DNA of 35,799 nt from Actinomadura fibrosa (GTDB lineage: Bacteria > Actinomycetota > Actinomycetes > Streptosporangiales > Streptosporangiaceae). How positions within the stretch are numbered: the stretch's first letter is position 1; each line of letters begins with the position of its first letter. Shown piece after piece: positions 28,286 through 35,213 of the stretch. The translations under genes and the position numbers were made by a program. The notes under the pieces are model-generated. The model was not told the DNA's origin and did no database searches. It worked only from the letters and a program-made list of their open reading frames with translations. The stretch is from the NCBI RefSeq assembly GCF_900659615.1, contig NZ_CAACUY010000078.1, positions 1-35,799 on the forward strand, given 5' to 3'.

Positions 28286-29431
28286 TCAGCTCAGGGCCAG
28301 CTCCAGGTCGCGGAGAAGGTCCTCGACGTCCTCGATGCCGACCGACAGCCGCACCAGGTCGGCGGGGACCTCCAGCGGCGACCCCGCCGCCGACGCGTGC
28401 GTCATCCGCCCCGGATGCTCGATCAGCGACTCGACGCCGCCCAGCGACTCGCCGAGCGTGAACAGCTTCGTCCGCTCGCAGACCCGCACGGCCGCCTCCT
28501 CCGACTGCATCCGGAACGAGACCATGCCGCCGAACGCCTTCATCTGCTTGGCGGCGACCTCGTGGCCCGGGTGGTCGGGCAGCCCCGGATACAGGACGCT
28601 CCGGACGGCGGGGTGCCGGGTGAGCATCTCCGCGACACGCTCGGCGTTCGCGCAGTGCCGGTCCATCCGGACGCCGAGCGTCCTGATCCCCCGCAGGGTC
28701 AGCCAGCAGTCGAACGGCCCCGGGACGGCGCCCATCGCGTTCTGGTGGAACGCCAGCCGCTCCCCGAGCCCCGCGTCCGCGACGACGAGCGCGCCGCCGA
28801 CCACGTCCGAGTGGCCGCCGACGTACTTGGTGGTCGAGTGGACGACCACGTCCGCGCCGAGCGTCAGCGGACGCTGGAGGTACGGCGACGCGAAGGTGTT
28901 GTCGACGACCAGCAGCGCGCCCGCCTCGTGCGCGACGCCCGCGAGCGCCGCGATGTCGGAGATCGCGAGCAGCGGGTTGGTGGGCGTCTCCACCCAGATG
29001 ACCTTGGTGTCGGGCCGCACCGCCGCCCGCACCGCCGCGACGTCGCCCAGCGGCGCCGGGTCGAACGACACGCCCCACGGCTCGGCCACCTTCGCGAAGA
29101 GCCGGTACGTGCCCCCGTAGGCGTCGTCCGGGATGATCACATGGTCGCCCGGACGGCACACCGTGCGCAGCAGCGCGTCCTCGGCCGCGAGCCCGGACGC
29201 GAACGCGAGCCCCCGCGCCCCCGCCTCGATCTCGGCGAGGCATACCTCCAGCGCGGTACGCGTCGGATTGGCCGACCGCGAGTACTCGTAGCCCCCGCGC
29301 AGCCCCCCGATGCCGTCCTGCTTGTACGTGGATACCTGGTAGATCGGCGGTACCACCGCCCCCGTGGTGGGGTCCGGCTCCTGCCCGGCGTGGATGGCCA
29401 GGGTCTCGAACCCCTGAACGTCGTTGTCCAT
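28286..29431 (-). CDS. metB: Cystathionine gamma-synthase/lyase (Cys/Met metabolism PLP enzyme)
   Basis: This encodes 381 residues. The PLP lysine is K202 in HSTTKYVGGHSD; other family motifs are YEYSRSANPTR, FASGLAAEDALL, DDAYGGTYRLF, VVDNTFASPY and the C-terminal SLGGVESLIEHPGRMTHAS. Motifs do not cleanly separate cystathionine gamma-synthase from gamma-lyase; metB is chosen because homologous genes (Rv1079) lie near greA and mca in mycobacteria, here about 18 kb away. The ATG at 29431 has no ribosome site; TAGCCT lies exactly 7 nt upstream. Confidence 0.88.
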   Translation of the reverse strand: MDNDVQGFETLAIHAGQEPDPTTGAVVPPIYQVSTYKQDGIGGLRGGYEYSRSANPTRTALEVCLAEIEAGARGLAFASGLAAEDALLRTVCRPGDHVIIPDDAYGGTYRLFAKVAEPWGVSFDPAPLGDVAAVRAAVRPDTKVIWVETPTNPLLAISDIAALAGVAHEAGALLVVDNTFASPYLQRPLTLGADVVVHSTTKYVGGHSDVVGGALVVADAGLGERLAFHQNAMGAVPGPFDCWLTLRGIRTLGVRMDRHCANAERVAEMLTRHPAVRSVLYPGLPDHPGHEVAAKQMKAFGGMVSFRMQSEEAAVRVCERTKLFTLGESLGGVESLIEHPGRMTHASAAGSPLEVPADLVRLSVGIEDVEDLLRDLELALS

Positions 29432-29438
29432 GGGAACG

Positions 29439-29444
29439 AGGCTA
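29439..29444 (-). promoter_or_regulatory. Candidate -10 element of metB
   Basis: TAGCCT on the minus strand, 7 nt before the ATG at 29431, is a good TANNNT match with leaderless spacing. The -35 is unclear. Confidence 0.4.
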
Positions 29445-29514
29445 TCCACCCGTCCGCCCTCCTGGAGGAGGAGGTGCTCCCCCGTAGGTATCAGCTTCCA
29501 TTTCGGCTCGGGGG

Positions 29515-29546
29515 TTGACCACAACGGAGCCGCGATTCCCTACCGT
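29515..29546 (+). promoter_or_regulatory. Possible promoter of the MMPL gene
   Basis: TTGACC (29515-29520) is a strong -35 match. TACCGT (29541-29546) is a possible -10, but the 20-nt spacer is longer than usual. The message would have a leader of about 35 nt with AAGGA before the ATG. Confidence 0.3.
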
Positions 29547-29587
29547 TCTACAGGTATCCCCTTATGACCCTGATTTAAGGAAGACGC

Positions 29588-31747
29588 ATGTTCGCTCGGC
29601 TCGCGCGCTTCGTCGTGAGACACCCATGGTGGACGATCGTGGCCTGGCTCGTGGCCGCGGTCCTCATCATCGCGCTCTCCCCCAAGCTCACCACCGAGTC
29701 CGACCAGGGCGACTTCCTGCCCTCGAAGTACGAGTCGGTCCAGGCGATGAAGCTCGCGGAGAAGGCGTTCCCCCAGCAGGAGGACACCTCCGCGCTCATC
29801 GTCGTCAAGCACTCGGACGGAGGGAAGCTGACGGCGGCCGACACGGCCAAGGTCAACCAGGCCGCCGCCTCGCTGAACGCCAAGAAGCCCCCGACGGTCC
29901 AGAACTTCGCCACCGGCCCCCAGGCGGTCGCGCCGAACAAGGCCGTCCAGGTGATCATGGTGCCGATGAAGGGCACCTCCCAGGCCGACAGCGAGAAGCA
30001 GGGCGACGCGGTCAAGGACATCCGCGCCAAGCTGCCGACACTCCTCAAGGGGAGCGGCCTGGAGGCCAAGGTCGGCGGTGACGTCGCCGGGTTCGTCGAC
30101 AACGAGGACTCCTTCAACAAGTCCTTCGAGATCGTCGGCATCGCGACCTTCGTCCTGATCATCGGCCTGATCCTGGTGATCTTCCGGGCGCCGCTCGCCG
30201 CGGTGCTGCCGATCATCGTGATCATGGTGACCATGCAGGTCGCGATGGGCCTGATCGGCATCGCCTCGAAGATCTTCGGCTTCTCCGGCGACGACAGCCT
30301 CAGCACGATCATCCTGATCGTCCTGTTCGGCATCGGCGCCGACTACTACCTGTTCCTCATGTTCCGGTTCCGCGAACGCCTGCGGGCAGGCGACGACAAG
30401 AAGACCGCGATGATCACCGCGGTGGACCGGGTCGGCGAGGTCATCTCCTCCGCCGCCGCCGCGATCGCCGTGACGTTCCTCGTGCTCCTGCTCGCCACCT
30501 TCGGCGTCTTCAGCGCCTGGGGCCCGGCCCTCGCGATCTCCGTCGTCGTCATGGGCATCACCTCGCTCACCCTGTTCCCGGCGCTCGTCTCGCTGCTCGG
30601 CACCGCCGTGTTCTGGCCGTCCAAGGCCTGGAAGAAGCAGCCGAAGGGCACCATCTCCACCAAGATCGGCAACGCCGTCGGCCGCCGTCCCGCGGTCGCC
30701 GCGCTGCTCGCCGGCACCGTGATGCTCGTCCTGGCCGCCGGGGCCCTCGGCTTCAAGGCCGACTACGACTTCGCCGCGGGCTTCCCGCAGGACACCGAGT
30801 CGGCGCAGGCCACCAAGGACATGGAGAAGGGCTTCCCGCCCGGCCTCACCACGCCCGTCCAGGTCTTCGTCAAGCGCACCGACGGCCAGCCCCTCACCAA
30901 GCAGGAGCTGGACGCCTTCAGCGCCAAGGCCAAGACCGCCCCGGGCGTCGGCGCGGTGCAGGAGGCCGTCCCGGCCGCCGACAAGTCGGTCGCCCGCATC
31001 GACCTGGTCCTGAAGAAGAACCCGGTCTCCAACGAGTCGATCAGCCTGGTCAAGAACGACCTGACGCCCGCCGTCCACGAGGCCGCGCCGCCGGGCACCC
31101 GCACCTACGTCGGCGGCCAGACGGCGATCTTCGCGGACATCAACGCCGTCAACAACCGCGACCTGTCGGTCATCCTGCCGGTGGCGGCGGTCCTGATCGC
31201 CCTGATCCTGGCCCTGCTGCTGCGCTCGGTGGTCGCCCCGGTCTACCTGGTCATCTCGGTCCTCGTCGGCTTCGCCGCGACGCTCGGCTCCGCGGTGTAC
31301 GTCTTCCAGGGCGCCCAGGGCGAGCCCGGCGTGATCTTCCAGCTGCCGATCATCCTCTACCTGTTCGTGCTGGCCATCGGGACCGACTACAACATCCTGA
31401 TGACCGCGCGGCTCCGCGAGGAGGCGAAGGAGGGCCACGACCCGAAGCGGGCCGCCGCCCTCGCCGTCCAGCACGGCGGCCCCACGGTCGCCGCGGCCGG
31501 CCTGATCCTCGCCGGAACGTTCTCGGTGATGATGCTGGCCCCGGTGTCGATGCTCAAGCAGATGGGCTTCGCGGTCGCGATCGGCATCGCGCTCTCCGCG
31601 TTCGTCATGTCGATGTTCCTGGTGCCGGGCATCACCGCGATGCTGGGCCACAAGGCCTGGTGGCCGGGCCACGGCGACGAGCCCAAGAAGCTCAAGGGCC
31701 CGGACCCGCTGGAGGACCAGTTCGCCCGCTCGGGCCACCCCTCCTAG
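29588..31747 (+). CDS. MMPL/RND family transporter
   Basis: This encodes 719 residues with two similar halves, each a first helix, an extracytoplasmic loop of about 130 residues and five more helices (12 in all). The proton-relay Asp-Tyr pairs are present in both halves: FGIGADYYLFLMFRFRE and LAIGTDYNILMTARLREE. AAGGA precedes the ATG. MMPL proteins export lipids, glycolipids or drugs using the proton gradient. At about 720 residues it belongs to the short YdfJ/ActII-ORF3-like class rather than to mycobacterial MmpL. No lipid biosynthesis genes are adjacent, so the substrate is open. Confidence 0.92.
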   Translation: MFARLARFVVRHPWWTIVAWLVAAVLIIALSPKLTTESDQGDFLPSKYESVQAMKLAEKAFPQQEDTSALIVVKHSDGGKLTAADTAKVNQAAASLNAKKPPTVQNFATGPQAVAPNKAVQVIMVPMKGTSQADSEKQGDAVKDIRAKLPTLLKGSGLEAKVGGDVAGFVDNEDSFNKSFEIVGIATFVLIIGLILVIFRAPLAAVLPIIVIMVTMQVAMGLIGIASKIFGFSGDDSLSTIILIVLFGIGADYYLFLMFRFRERLRAGDDKKTAMITAVDRVGEVISSAAAAIAVTFLVLLLATFGVFSAWGPALAISVVVMGITSLTLFPALVSLLGTAVFWPSKAWKKQPKGTISTKIGNAVGRRPAVAALLAGTVMLVLAAGALGFKADYDFAAGFPQDTESAQATKDMEKGFPPGLTTPVQVFVKRTDGQPLTKQELDAFSAKAKTAPGVGAVQEAVPAADKSVARIDLVLKKNPVSNESISLVKNDLTPAVHEAAPPGTRTYVGGQTAIFADINAVNNRDLSVILPVAAVLIALILALLLRSVVAPVYLVISVLVGFAATLGSAVYVFQGAQGEPGVIFQLPIILYLFVLAIGTDYNILMTARLREEAKEGHDPKRAAALAVQHGGPTVAAAGLILAGTFSVMMLAPVSMLKQMGFAVAIGIALSAFVMSMFLVPGITAMLGHKAWWPGHGDEPKKLKGPDPLEDQFARSGHPS

Positions 31748-31773
31748 CTCGTCCAGGACGGGCCCCACAGACG

Positions 31774-31831
31774 TCGGGTTGCGGAGCCCCGGTCAGAAAT
31801 GCCGCCCACGGACCGGGACACCGCAACCCGA
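31774..31831 (+). terminator. Long hairpin downstream of the MMPL gene
   Basis: Two 21-nt arms (31774-31794 and 31811-31831) pair almost fully, with two or three mismatches; the outer part is TCGGGTTGCGG / CCGCAACCCGA and the inner part CCGGTC / GACCGG. The loop is 16 nt. It begins 27 nt after the MMPL stop. Confidence 0.7.
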
Positions 31832-31869
31832 CACCCTCTCGGGGGAAACCGGAGCCACCAAGGCTCCCA

Positions 31870-31906
31870 GCGAAGCGCCGGAGATCACCGATCCCCGGCG
31901 CTTCGC
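31870..31906. terminator. Second strong hairpin, at the 3' end of the broken HATPase gene
   Basis: GCGAAGCGCCGGAGATC (31870-31886) pairs with 31890-31906 with a single mismatch and a 3-nt loop. The minus-strand stop of the HATPase remnant (31885-31887) lies within it, so the coding frame runs into a terminator. Confidence 0.75.
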
Positions 31907-32171
31907 CACGTCCGGACCCCTCGGGCACTCACCTCGATGACCACGAGGCCCTCCCGCTCCTCGGCGAACACCCGCACGACGATGCACCCGACCCCGACGT
32001 GCTTGTAGGCGTTGGTGACCAGCTCCGTCACCACGAGCCGCCCGACGAAGTCGTGATCGACCCCGAGCTCCGAAACCGCTCCACGAGAAACCGCCGCGCA
32101 ACCCCCGGCGCCCGCGCACTCGGCTCCAGCACCAGCACAGGCGCCTCCAACACAAGCCCAACCACAGACAT
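31885..32171 (-). pseudogene. Frameshifted, truncated HATPase (RsbW-like anti-sigma/serine kinase) gene
   Basis: Reading from ATG 32171 (GGAGG 7 nt upstream) gives MSVVGLVLEAPVLVLEPSAR, then APGVARRFLVERFRSSG, the usual start of short actinobacterial RsbW-type ATPases. Continuation is in another frame: VDHDFVGRLVVTELVTNAY, containing the ATP-binding N-box ELVTNAYKH. One extra base in the C4 run at 32061-32064 would rejoin the frames. The C-terminal G-boxes are missing: the second frame ends at 31885 inside a hairpin, at about 95 residues versus about 130-145 normally. Intact homologues often neighbour DUF5753 and DUF397 genes, as here. A sequencing error in the C-run could explain the frameshift but not the missing C-terminus. 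Confidence 0.75.
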
Positions 32172-32201
32172 CGGGTGACCTCCGCGTGGACGAGGTTCCA
32201 T

Positions 32202-32227
32202 CTTGCAGCTTGGCAAGCACCTTGCAG
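32202..32227. promoter_or_regulatory. Repeat/palindrome operator candidate between the HATPase remnant and the HTH gene
   Basis: CTTGCAG occurs at 32202-32208 and 32221-32227, with the palindrome CTTGGCAAG (32209-32217) between. The elements lie about 45-70 nt before the HTH start codon and 30-55 nt before the divergent HATPase start. TTGCAAG-like sites are common upstream of DUF5753 regulators. Confidence 0.5.
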
Positions 32228-32270
32228 ATTCACCCAGGCGCTATGTCCATGCTTGTCGGGAAGGTTCTTG

Positions 32271-33083
32271 ATGGCTCCACGCTCAAGTCCCACCGCCCGC
32301 CGTCGCCGTCTCTCCAGCGCTCTCCGTCAGCTCCGGGAGGCGCACGGGATGAGTTGCGCCGAGGTCGGACGGGCCGTCGGCTGGTCCGAATCCAAGGTCA
32401 GTCGCATCGAGACCGGTCGGACCGGAATCCGCGCCGATGATCTCGAACGCCTCCTCGACCTCTATGAGGTGGACGAGGAGACGAGGACCGCCCTCCTCGT
32501 TCTCCGTCGGCAAGCGAGCCATCGAGGCTGGTGGACGACCTACGGCGACGCGCTGCCGTCCTGGTTCCAGGGGTACATCGGCCTTAGGGACGGAGCGAGG
32601 TCAGCCATGATCTATCAGGCGCAACTGGTGCCGGGCCTCATGCAGGCCGATGACTACGCCACGGCGCTGATGCGCGCCCACCAGCCGTCCATCGCACAGG
32701 ATGAGATCGAGCGCCAGCTGTCAGCCCGCACCGCGCGCCAGGCTCTTCTCCCCAGCGCGGACGCCCTTGAGGTCTGGACGGTCCTCGATGAAGCGGTGCT
32801 GCGCCGCCTGGTCGGTGGTGCCACCACCATGGCCCGGCAGCTTCACCGACTGGGCGACATCGGCAGCCTCCCGAATGTCACCTTGCAAGTCCTCCCGTTC
32901 GATCACGGCGCCCACGCGTCCATGGGCACCTCCTTCATCCACTTGCGCTTCCCAGAACCGGGCGACGGGGACATCGTCTATATCGAGGACCTCACCAGCA
33001 GCCAATACTTGGAAGAATCGGCAGATATCGAGCGATATACGCTCGTAGCTGACCATCTGCGAGCGTCGGCCCTGCCCCCCTGA
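32271..33083 (+). CDS. XRE-type HTH regulator with DUF5753 (Scr1/WhiJ-like)
   Basis: This encodes 270 residues from ATG 32271, with GGAAGG upstream. Residues about 10-65 form a lambda-repressor-type HTH (LRQLREAHGMSCAEVGRAVG, WSESKVSRIETGR). The remainder is a DUF5753 ligand/partner domain with the usual WWTTYGDALPSWFQGYIGLRDGA, YQAQLVPGLMQ, DYATALMRAH and VLPFDHGAHASMGTSFIHLRF. Relatives such as WhiJ in Streptomyces act in developmental control together with DUF397 proteins. It is followed after 66 bp by a DUF397 gene and is divergent from the broken HATPase gene. Confidence 0.92.
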   Translation: MAPRSSPTARRRRLSSALRQLREAHGMSCAEVGRAVGWSESKVSRIETGRTGIRADDLERLLDLYEVDEETRTALLVLRRQASHRGWWTTYGDALPSWFQGYIGLRDGARSAMIYQAQLVPGLMQADDYATALMRAHQPSIAQDEIERQLSARTARQALLPSADALEVWTVLDEAVLRRLVGGATTMARQLHRLGDIGSLPNVTLQVLPFDHGAHASMGTSFIHLRFPEPGDGDIVYIEDLTSSQYLEESADIERYTLVADHLRASALPP

Positions 33084-33149
33084 AGCCTCCCTCACCTTCA
33101 TCAAGCGCCTCGCCGACGCTCTGCAGTGACCTTGGAGAGGAGTCGGACC

Positions 33150-33356
33150 ATGCGAATTCCCGATCTTTCCCATGCCGCGTGGCGCAAGAGCAGTCGCAGC
33201 AACGGAGCCGGCGGCGAATGCGTGGAGGTCGCCGGTATGCGGGAGGCCGTGGCCGTCCGTGACTCCAAGGACCCCAGCGGGCCGACGCTGCGCATCGGTC
33301 GCTCGTCCTTCCGTGATCTCCTAGCGCGTGTTCGGCAAGGTGAGCTCGACCTGTGA
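33150..33356 (+). CDS. DUF397 small protein (partner of the DUF5753 regulator)
   Basis: This encodes 68 residues. The signatures WRKSSRSNGAGGECVEVA, VAVRDSKDPSGPTL and SSFRDLLARVRQGELDL cover almost the whole DUF397 domain. DUF397 proteins (BldB relatives in the wide sense) are usually encoded next to DUF5753 regulators and are thought to bind them and modulate their activity, in a toxin/antitoxin-like or anti-repressor manner. GGAGAGGAG precedes ATG 33150. A strong hairpin lies 25 nt after the stop. Confidence 0.92.
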   Translation: MRIPDLSHAAWRKSSRSNGAGGECVEVAGMREAVAVRDSKDPSGPTLRIGRSSFRDLLARVRQGELDL

Positions 33357-33380
33357 GTGCCGCCTAGCTTGCGACATGGC

Positions 33381-33415
33381 TGATCCCCGCCACTTCGTCA
33401 GCGTGGCGGGGATCA
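33381..33415. terminator. Bidirectional terminator between the DUF397 gene and the secreted-protein gene
   Basis: TGATCCCCGCCAC (33381-33393) and its perfect complement (33403-33415) form a 13-bp stem with a 9-nt loop, between two convergent stop codons. Confidence 0.88.
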
Positions 33416-33429
33416 TCGTGGATCATCAA

Positions 33430-33765
33430 TTAGCACTTGGAGGTCTCCCAGACCTTTGAGACCTTGTTCGGTACGTACCAGAACTTCTTCTTGCCCTTGA
33501 TGCGCGCGTGCACGTTCACGCACTCGTTGACCACAGGGCCATAGCCCTTCGAGAACCTGATGTGAAGCGCGCGGGTGCGGGAACAGTGGCTGTGGAAGTA
33601 GACGGTGATGTTCTTGGACTTGTTGTCTCCCCACGACCAGTTGATGCAGGCCGTGTGTCCACGGTGGACGGCGGCCTGGGCGGGGGTTGTGCCCACGGCG
33701 CCGACAAGCCCAGCGGTCGTCAGGGCGCTGACACCTGCGACGGCGACACGAAGAGGAACTCGCAT
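33430..33765 (-). CDS. Small secreted protein with four cysteines, unknown function
   Basis: This encodes 111 residues from ATG 33765, with AAGGAG 7 nt upstream. A Sec signal peptide (residues 1-30, cleavage near PAQA-AV) leaves a basic mature protein of about 80 residues. It has four cysteines, C40, C61, C82 and the C-terminal C111, spaced about 20-30 apart, which suggests two disulphides. Aromatic and basic residues are frequent (INWSWGDNKSKNITVYF, KGKKKFWYVPNKVSKVW). I do not recognise a family. Candidate roles include a secreted inhibitor, antimicrobial or cell-wall protein, all speculative. A hairpin ACTCGC-GCCG-GCGAGT lies upstream at 33802-33817. Confidence 0.75.
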   Translation of the reverse strand: MRVPLRVAVAGVSALTTAGLVGAVGTTPAQAAVHRGHTACINWSWGDNKSKNITVYFHSHCSRTRALHIRFSKGYGPVVNECVNVHARIKGKKKFWYVPNKVSKVWETSKC

Positions 33766-34150
33766 CCCTTACTCCTTTGCGGATCACTCACGATAAGACG
33801 AACTCGCGCCGGCGAGTCCTTGGCGACCTCGACGATCCCTTCGAATTGCGATGCCCGACACGGTAGGAGTGCGAGATGTCGGATGCCAGGGCGCCTAGTC
33901 CTATAAGAGAGAGCGCGCGTAGTGCTGAAGGGCTACGTGACGGTCAAATGCGCACTTCCGAAGCAAGGTTCGGATGTCGGCCTTCTTTGCATGGCCATGC
34001 TCCTTCGACGATCGCTCAACTGGTTCGCCGACCGCCGGGCGCTGGACTACACCTGCTTGACCCCGGCCACCGGGAGTGGGAGGCCCTGCATCACATCCGC
34101 GTGGGCGCTGAGCCACTTGCGGTGGGAGCTTTCGCAAGGTTCTTCCTGAT
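33766..34150. other. Gene-poor stretch, no convincing coding sequence
   Basis: Apart from the small hairpin at 33802-33817, possibly an operator of the secreted-protein gene, I see nothing here. Several overlapping open frames of 75-113 codons exist on both strands. None has a recognised domain, a good ribosome site or strong G/C third-position bias. The base composition is less GC-rich than the flanks, so this may be decayed acquired DNA. Confidence 0.5.
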
Positions 34151-34179
34151 TTGCGCCGGTTGGGCCGGTTGGTTAGAAC
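34151..34179 (+). promoter_or_regulatory. Candidate GNAT gene promoter (leaderless geometry)
   Basis: TTGCGC (34151-34156), a 17-nt spacer and TAGAAC (34174-34179), then 7 nt to ATG 34187. The -35 is identical to that proposed for hppD. No ribosome site precedes the ATG. Confidence 0.5.
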
Positions 34180-34186
34180 TGCTCGC

Positions 34187-34729
34187 ATGCTGAGAGGGAG
34201 CAAGGTCGGGCTGAGGGCCCGGCATGAGGAAGACATCCCCATCCTGCACGCCGAGCTCTATGACGACGTGGTCAACACCTCGCGGGCCGTCGGCCAGCCG
34301 TGGCGGCCGATCACGCCCGGCTCGAAGGACGGCCAGTTCGTGGTGGACGACAAGGCGCAGGGGCTCGCCTCGTTCTCCGTGGTGGACCTGGACAGCGGCG
34401 CGCTGGTCGGTACCGCGACGCTCTGGGGCATCGACAATCACAACCGGTCCGCGCACATCGGGCTAGGACTGCTGCCGTCCGCACGCGGTAAGGGATACGG
34501 CACCGATGTGGTCGCGGTGCTGTGCCACTACGGCTTCGTCGTACGCGGCCTGCACCGGCTCCAGATCGAGACGCTGTCGGACAACACCGCGATGCTGCGT
34601 TCCGCCGAGCGCAACGGCTTCGTCCGCGAAGGCGTGATGCGCGCGTCGGCCTGGGTCATGGGCGAGTTCCTGGACGAGGTGCTGCTCGGCCTGCTCGTCG
34701 AGGACTGGAAGCCGCAGTCCGCGGGCTAG
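34187..34729 (+). CDS. GNAT family N-acetyltransferase (RimJ/RimL-like)
   Basis: This encodes 180 residues. The acetyl-CoA loop is LLPSARGKGYGTD (R/Q-x-x-G-x-G/A type), preceded by the beta strand RSAHIGLGL and followed by the RimL-type signature GLHRLQIETLSDNTAMLRSA, ERNGFVREG. The N-terminus KVGLRARHEEDIPILHAELY is typical of RimJ/RimL. Targets of this class include ribosomal protein N-termini and small amines; the substrate here is unknown. The TAG stop lies inside GCTAGC, the 6-bp target duplication of an adjacent IS remnant, so the insertion preserved the original stop. Confidence 0.9.
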   Translation: MLRGSKVGLRARHEEDIPILHAELYDDVVNTSRAVGQPWRPITPGSKDGQFVVDDKAQGLASFSVVDLDSGALVGTATLWGIDNHNRSAHIGLGLLPSARGKGYGTDVVAVLCHYGFVVRGLHRLQIETLSDNTAMLRSAERNGFVREGVMRASAWVMGEFLDEVLLGLLVEDWKPQSAG

Positions 34730-34730
34730 C
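34725..34730 (+). repeat. Target-site duplication, left copy
   Basis: GCTAGC immediately precedes the left end of the IS remnant; an identical copy follows the right end. It contains the GNAT stop codon. Confidence 0.75.
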
Positions 34731-35190
34731 TGTTCTGTCCCGTGAGGTTGGGGACCGCGGCTGGTGGGTGGTCGGCCGCCGAGTGCGGTGTGGCCGCGGT
34801 GGTGGTTGTAGGTGTGCAGCCATTGTGGGAGCGCTCGGCGGCCTTCGCTCTCTGAGCGGTGGGGCTGGTCGTTAGGCCATTGCCGAGGAGGGGTGCAGGC
34901 CGAGGACGGGTGCAGGCCGAGGAGGTGGCCGTTCCGGACCGCTCCCCAACGCCGCAACACCGCACCGTGATGATGCGCTGTTCTGTGCGTGTGGGTGCGC
35001 GGCGGGGGGTGTGGTGGGGACGGTCGGACCGGTCGGCCATCGCGGCCTCGCCCCGTTCCCGGTAGCGAGCGGCCCACGCTGGGCCGTGGAGATCGAGATC
35101 TGTCACTGTTCGGCCGCCCGGCGCAGCGGTCAGCCGTCCTCGACCACACAACGGGCCAGGCGCGAGCGCCACGTCTCCGACCTCTGTGGC
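34726..35190 (-). pseudogene. IS481-family transposase remnant
   Basis: On the minus strand, translation in shifting frames gives IS481-like pieces in the expected order. They are LARCVVEDG-stop-PLRRAAEQ-stop-QIS (two in-frame stops); then ARYRERGEAAMADRSDRP and HHTPRRAPTRTEQRI in another frame; then LRRWGAVRNGHLLGLHPS. The C-terminal LPQWLHTYNHHRGHTALGG, RPPTSR comes next, and finally VPNLTGQNS in the earlier frame, stopping within the target duplication. The DDE catalytic core between LGLHPS and LPQWLH is deleted. Multiple frameshifts, stops and a deletion make it non-functional. Confidence 0.85.
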
Positions 35191-35197
35191 CAGTACA
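34731..35197 (-). mobile_element. IS481-family insertion sequence remnant with both terminal inverted repeats
   Basis: The element is 467 bp; intact relatives are about 1 kb. The left end (34731-34755, TGTTCTGTCCCG...) and the complement of the right end (35173-35197, TGTACTGGCCAC...) match at 18 of the first 25 positions, with TGT.CTG and GAGGT.GG.GAC shared. Both ends are flanked by GCTAGC. The transposase inside is heavily degraded. The orientation places its coding strand opposite to the GNAT gene. Confidence 0.85.
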
Positions 35198-35203
35198 GCT
35201 AGC
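35198..35203 (+). repeat. Target-site duplication, right copy
   Basis: GCTAGC directly follows the right inverted repeat and is identical to 34725-34730. The site is itself palindromic. Confidence 0.75.
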
Positions 35204-35213
35204 GCCCGGCGGG

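Noticed and set aside
33876..34242. Overlapping open frames of 75-113 codons on both strands
   Set aside because: No ribosome site, domain, or codon bias supports any of them over the others.
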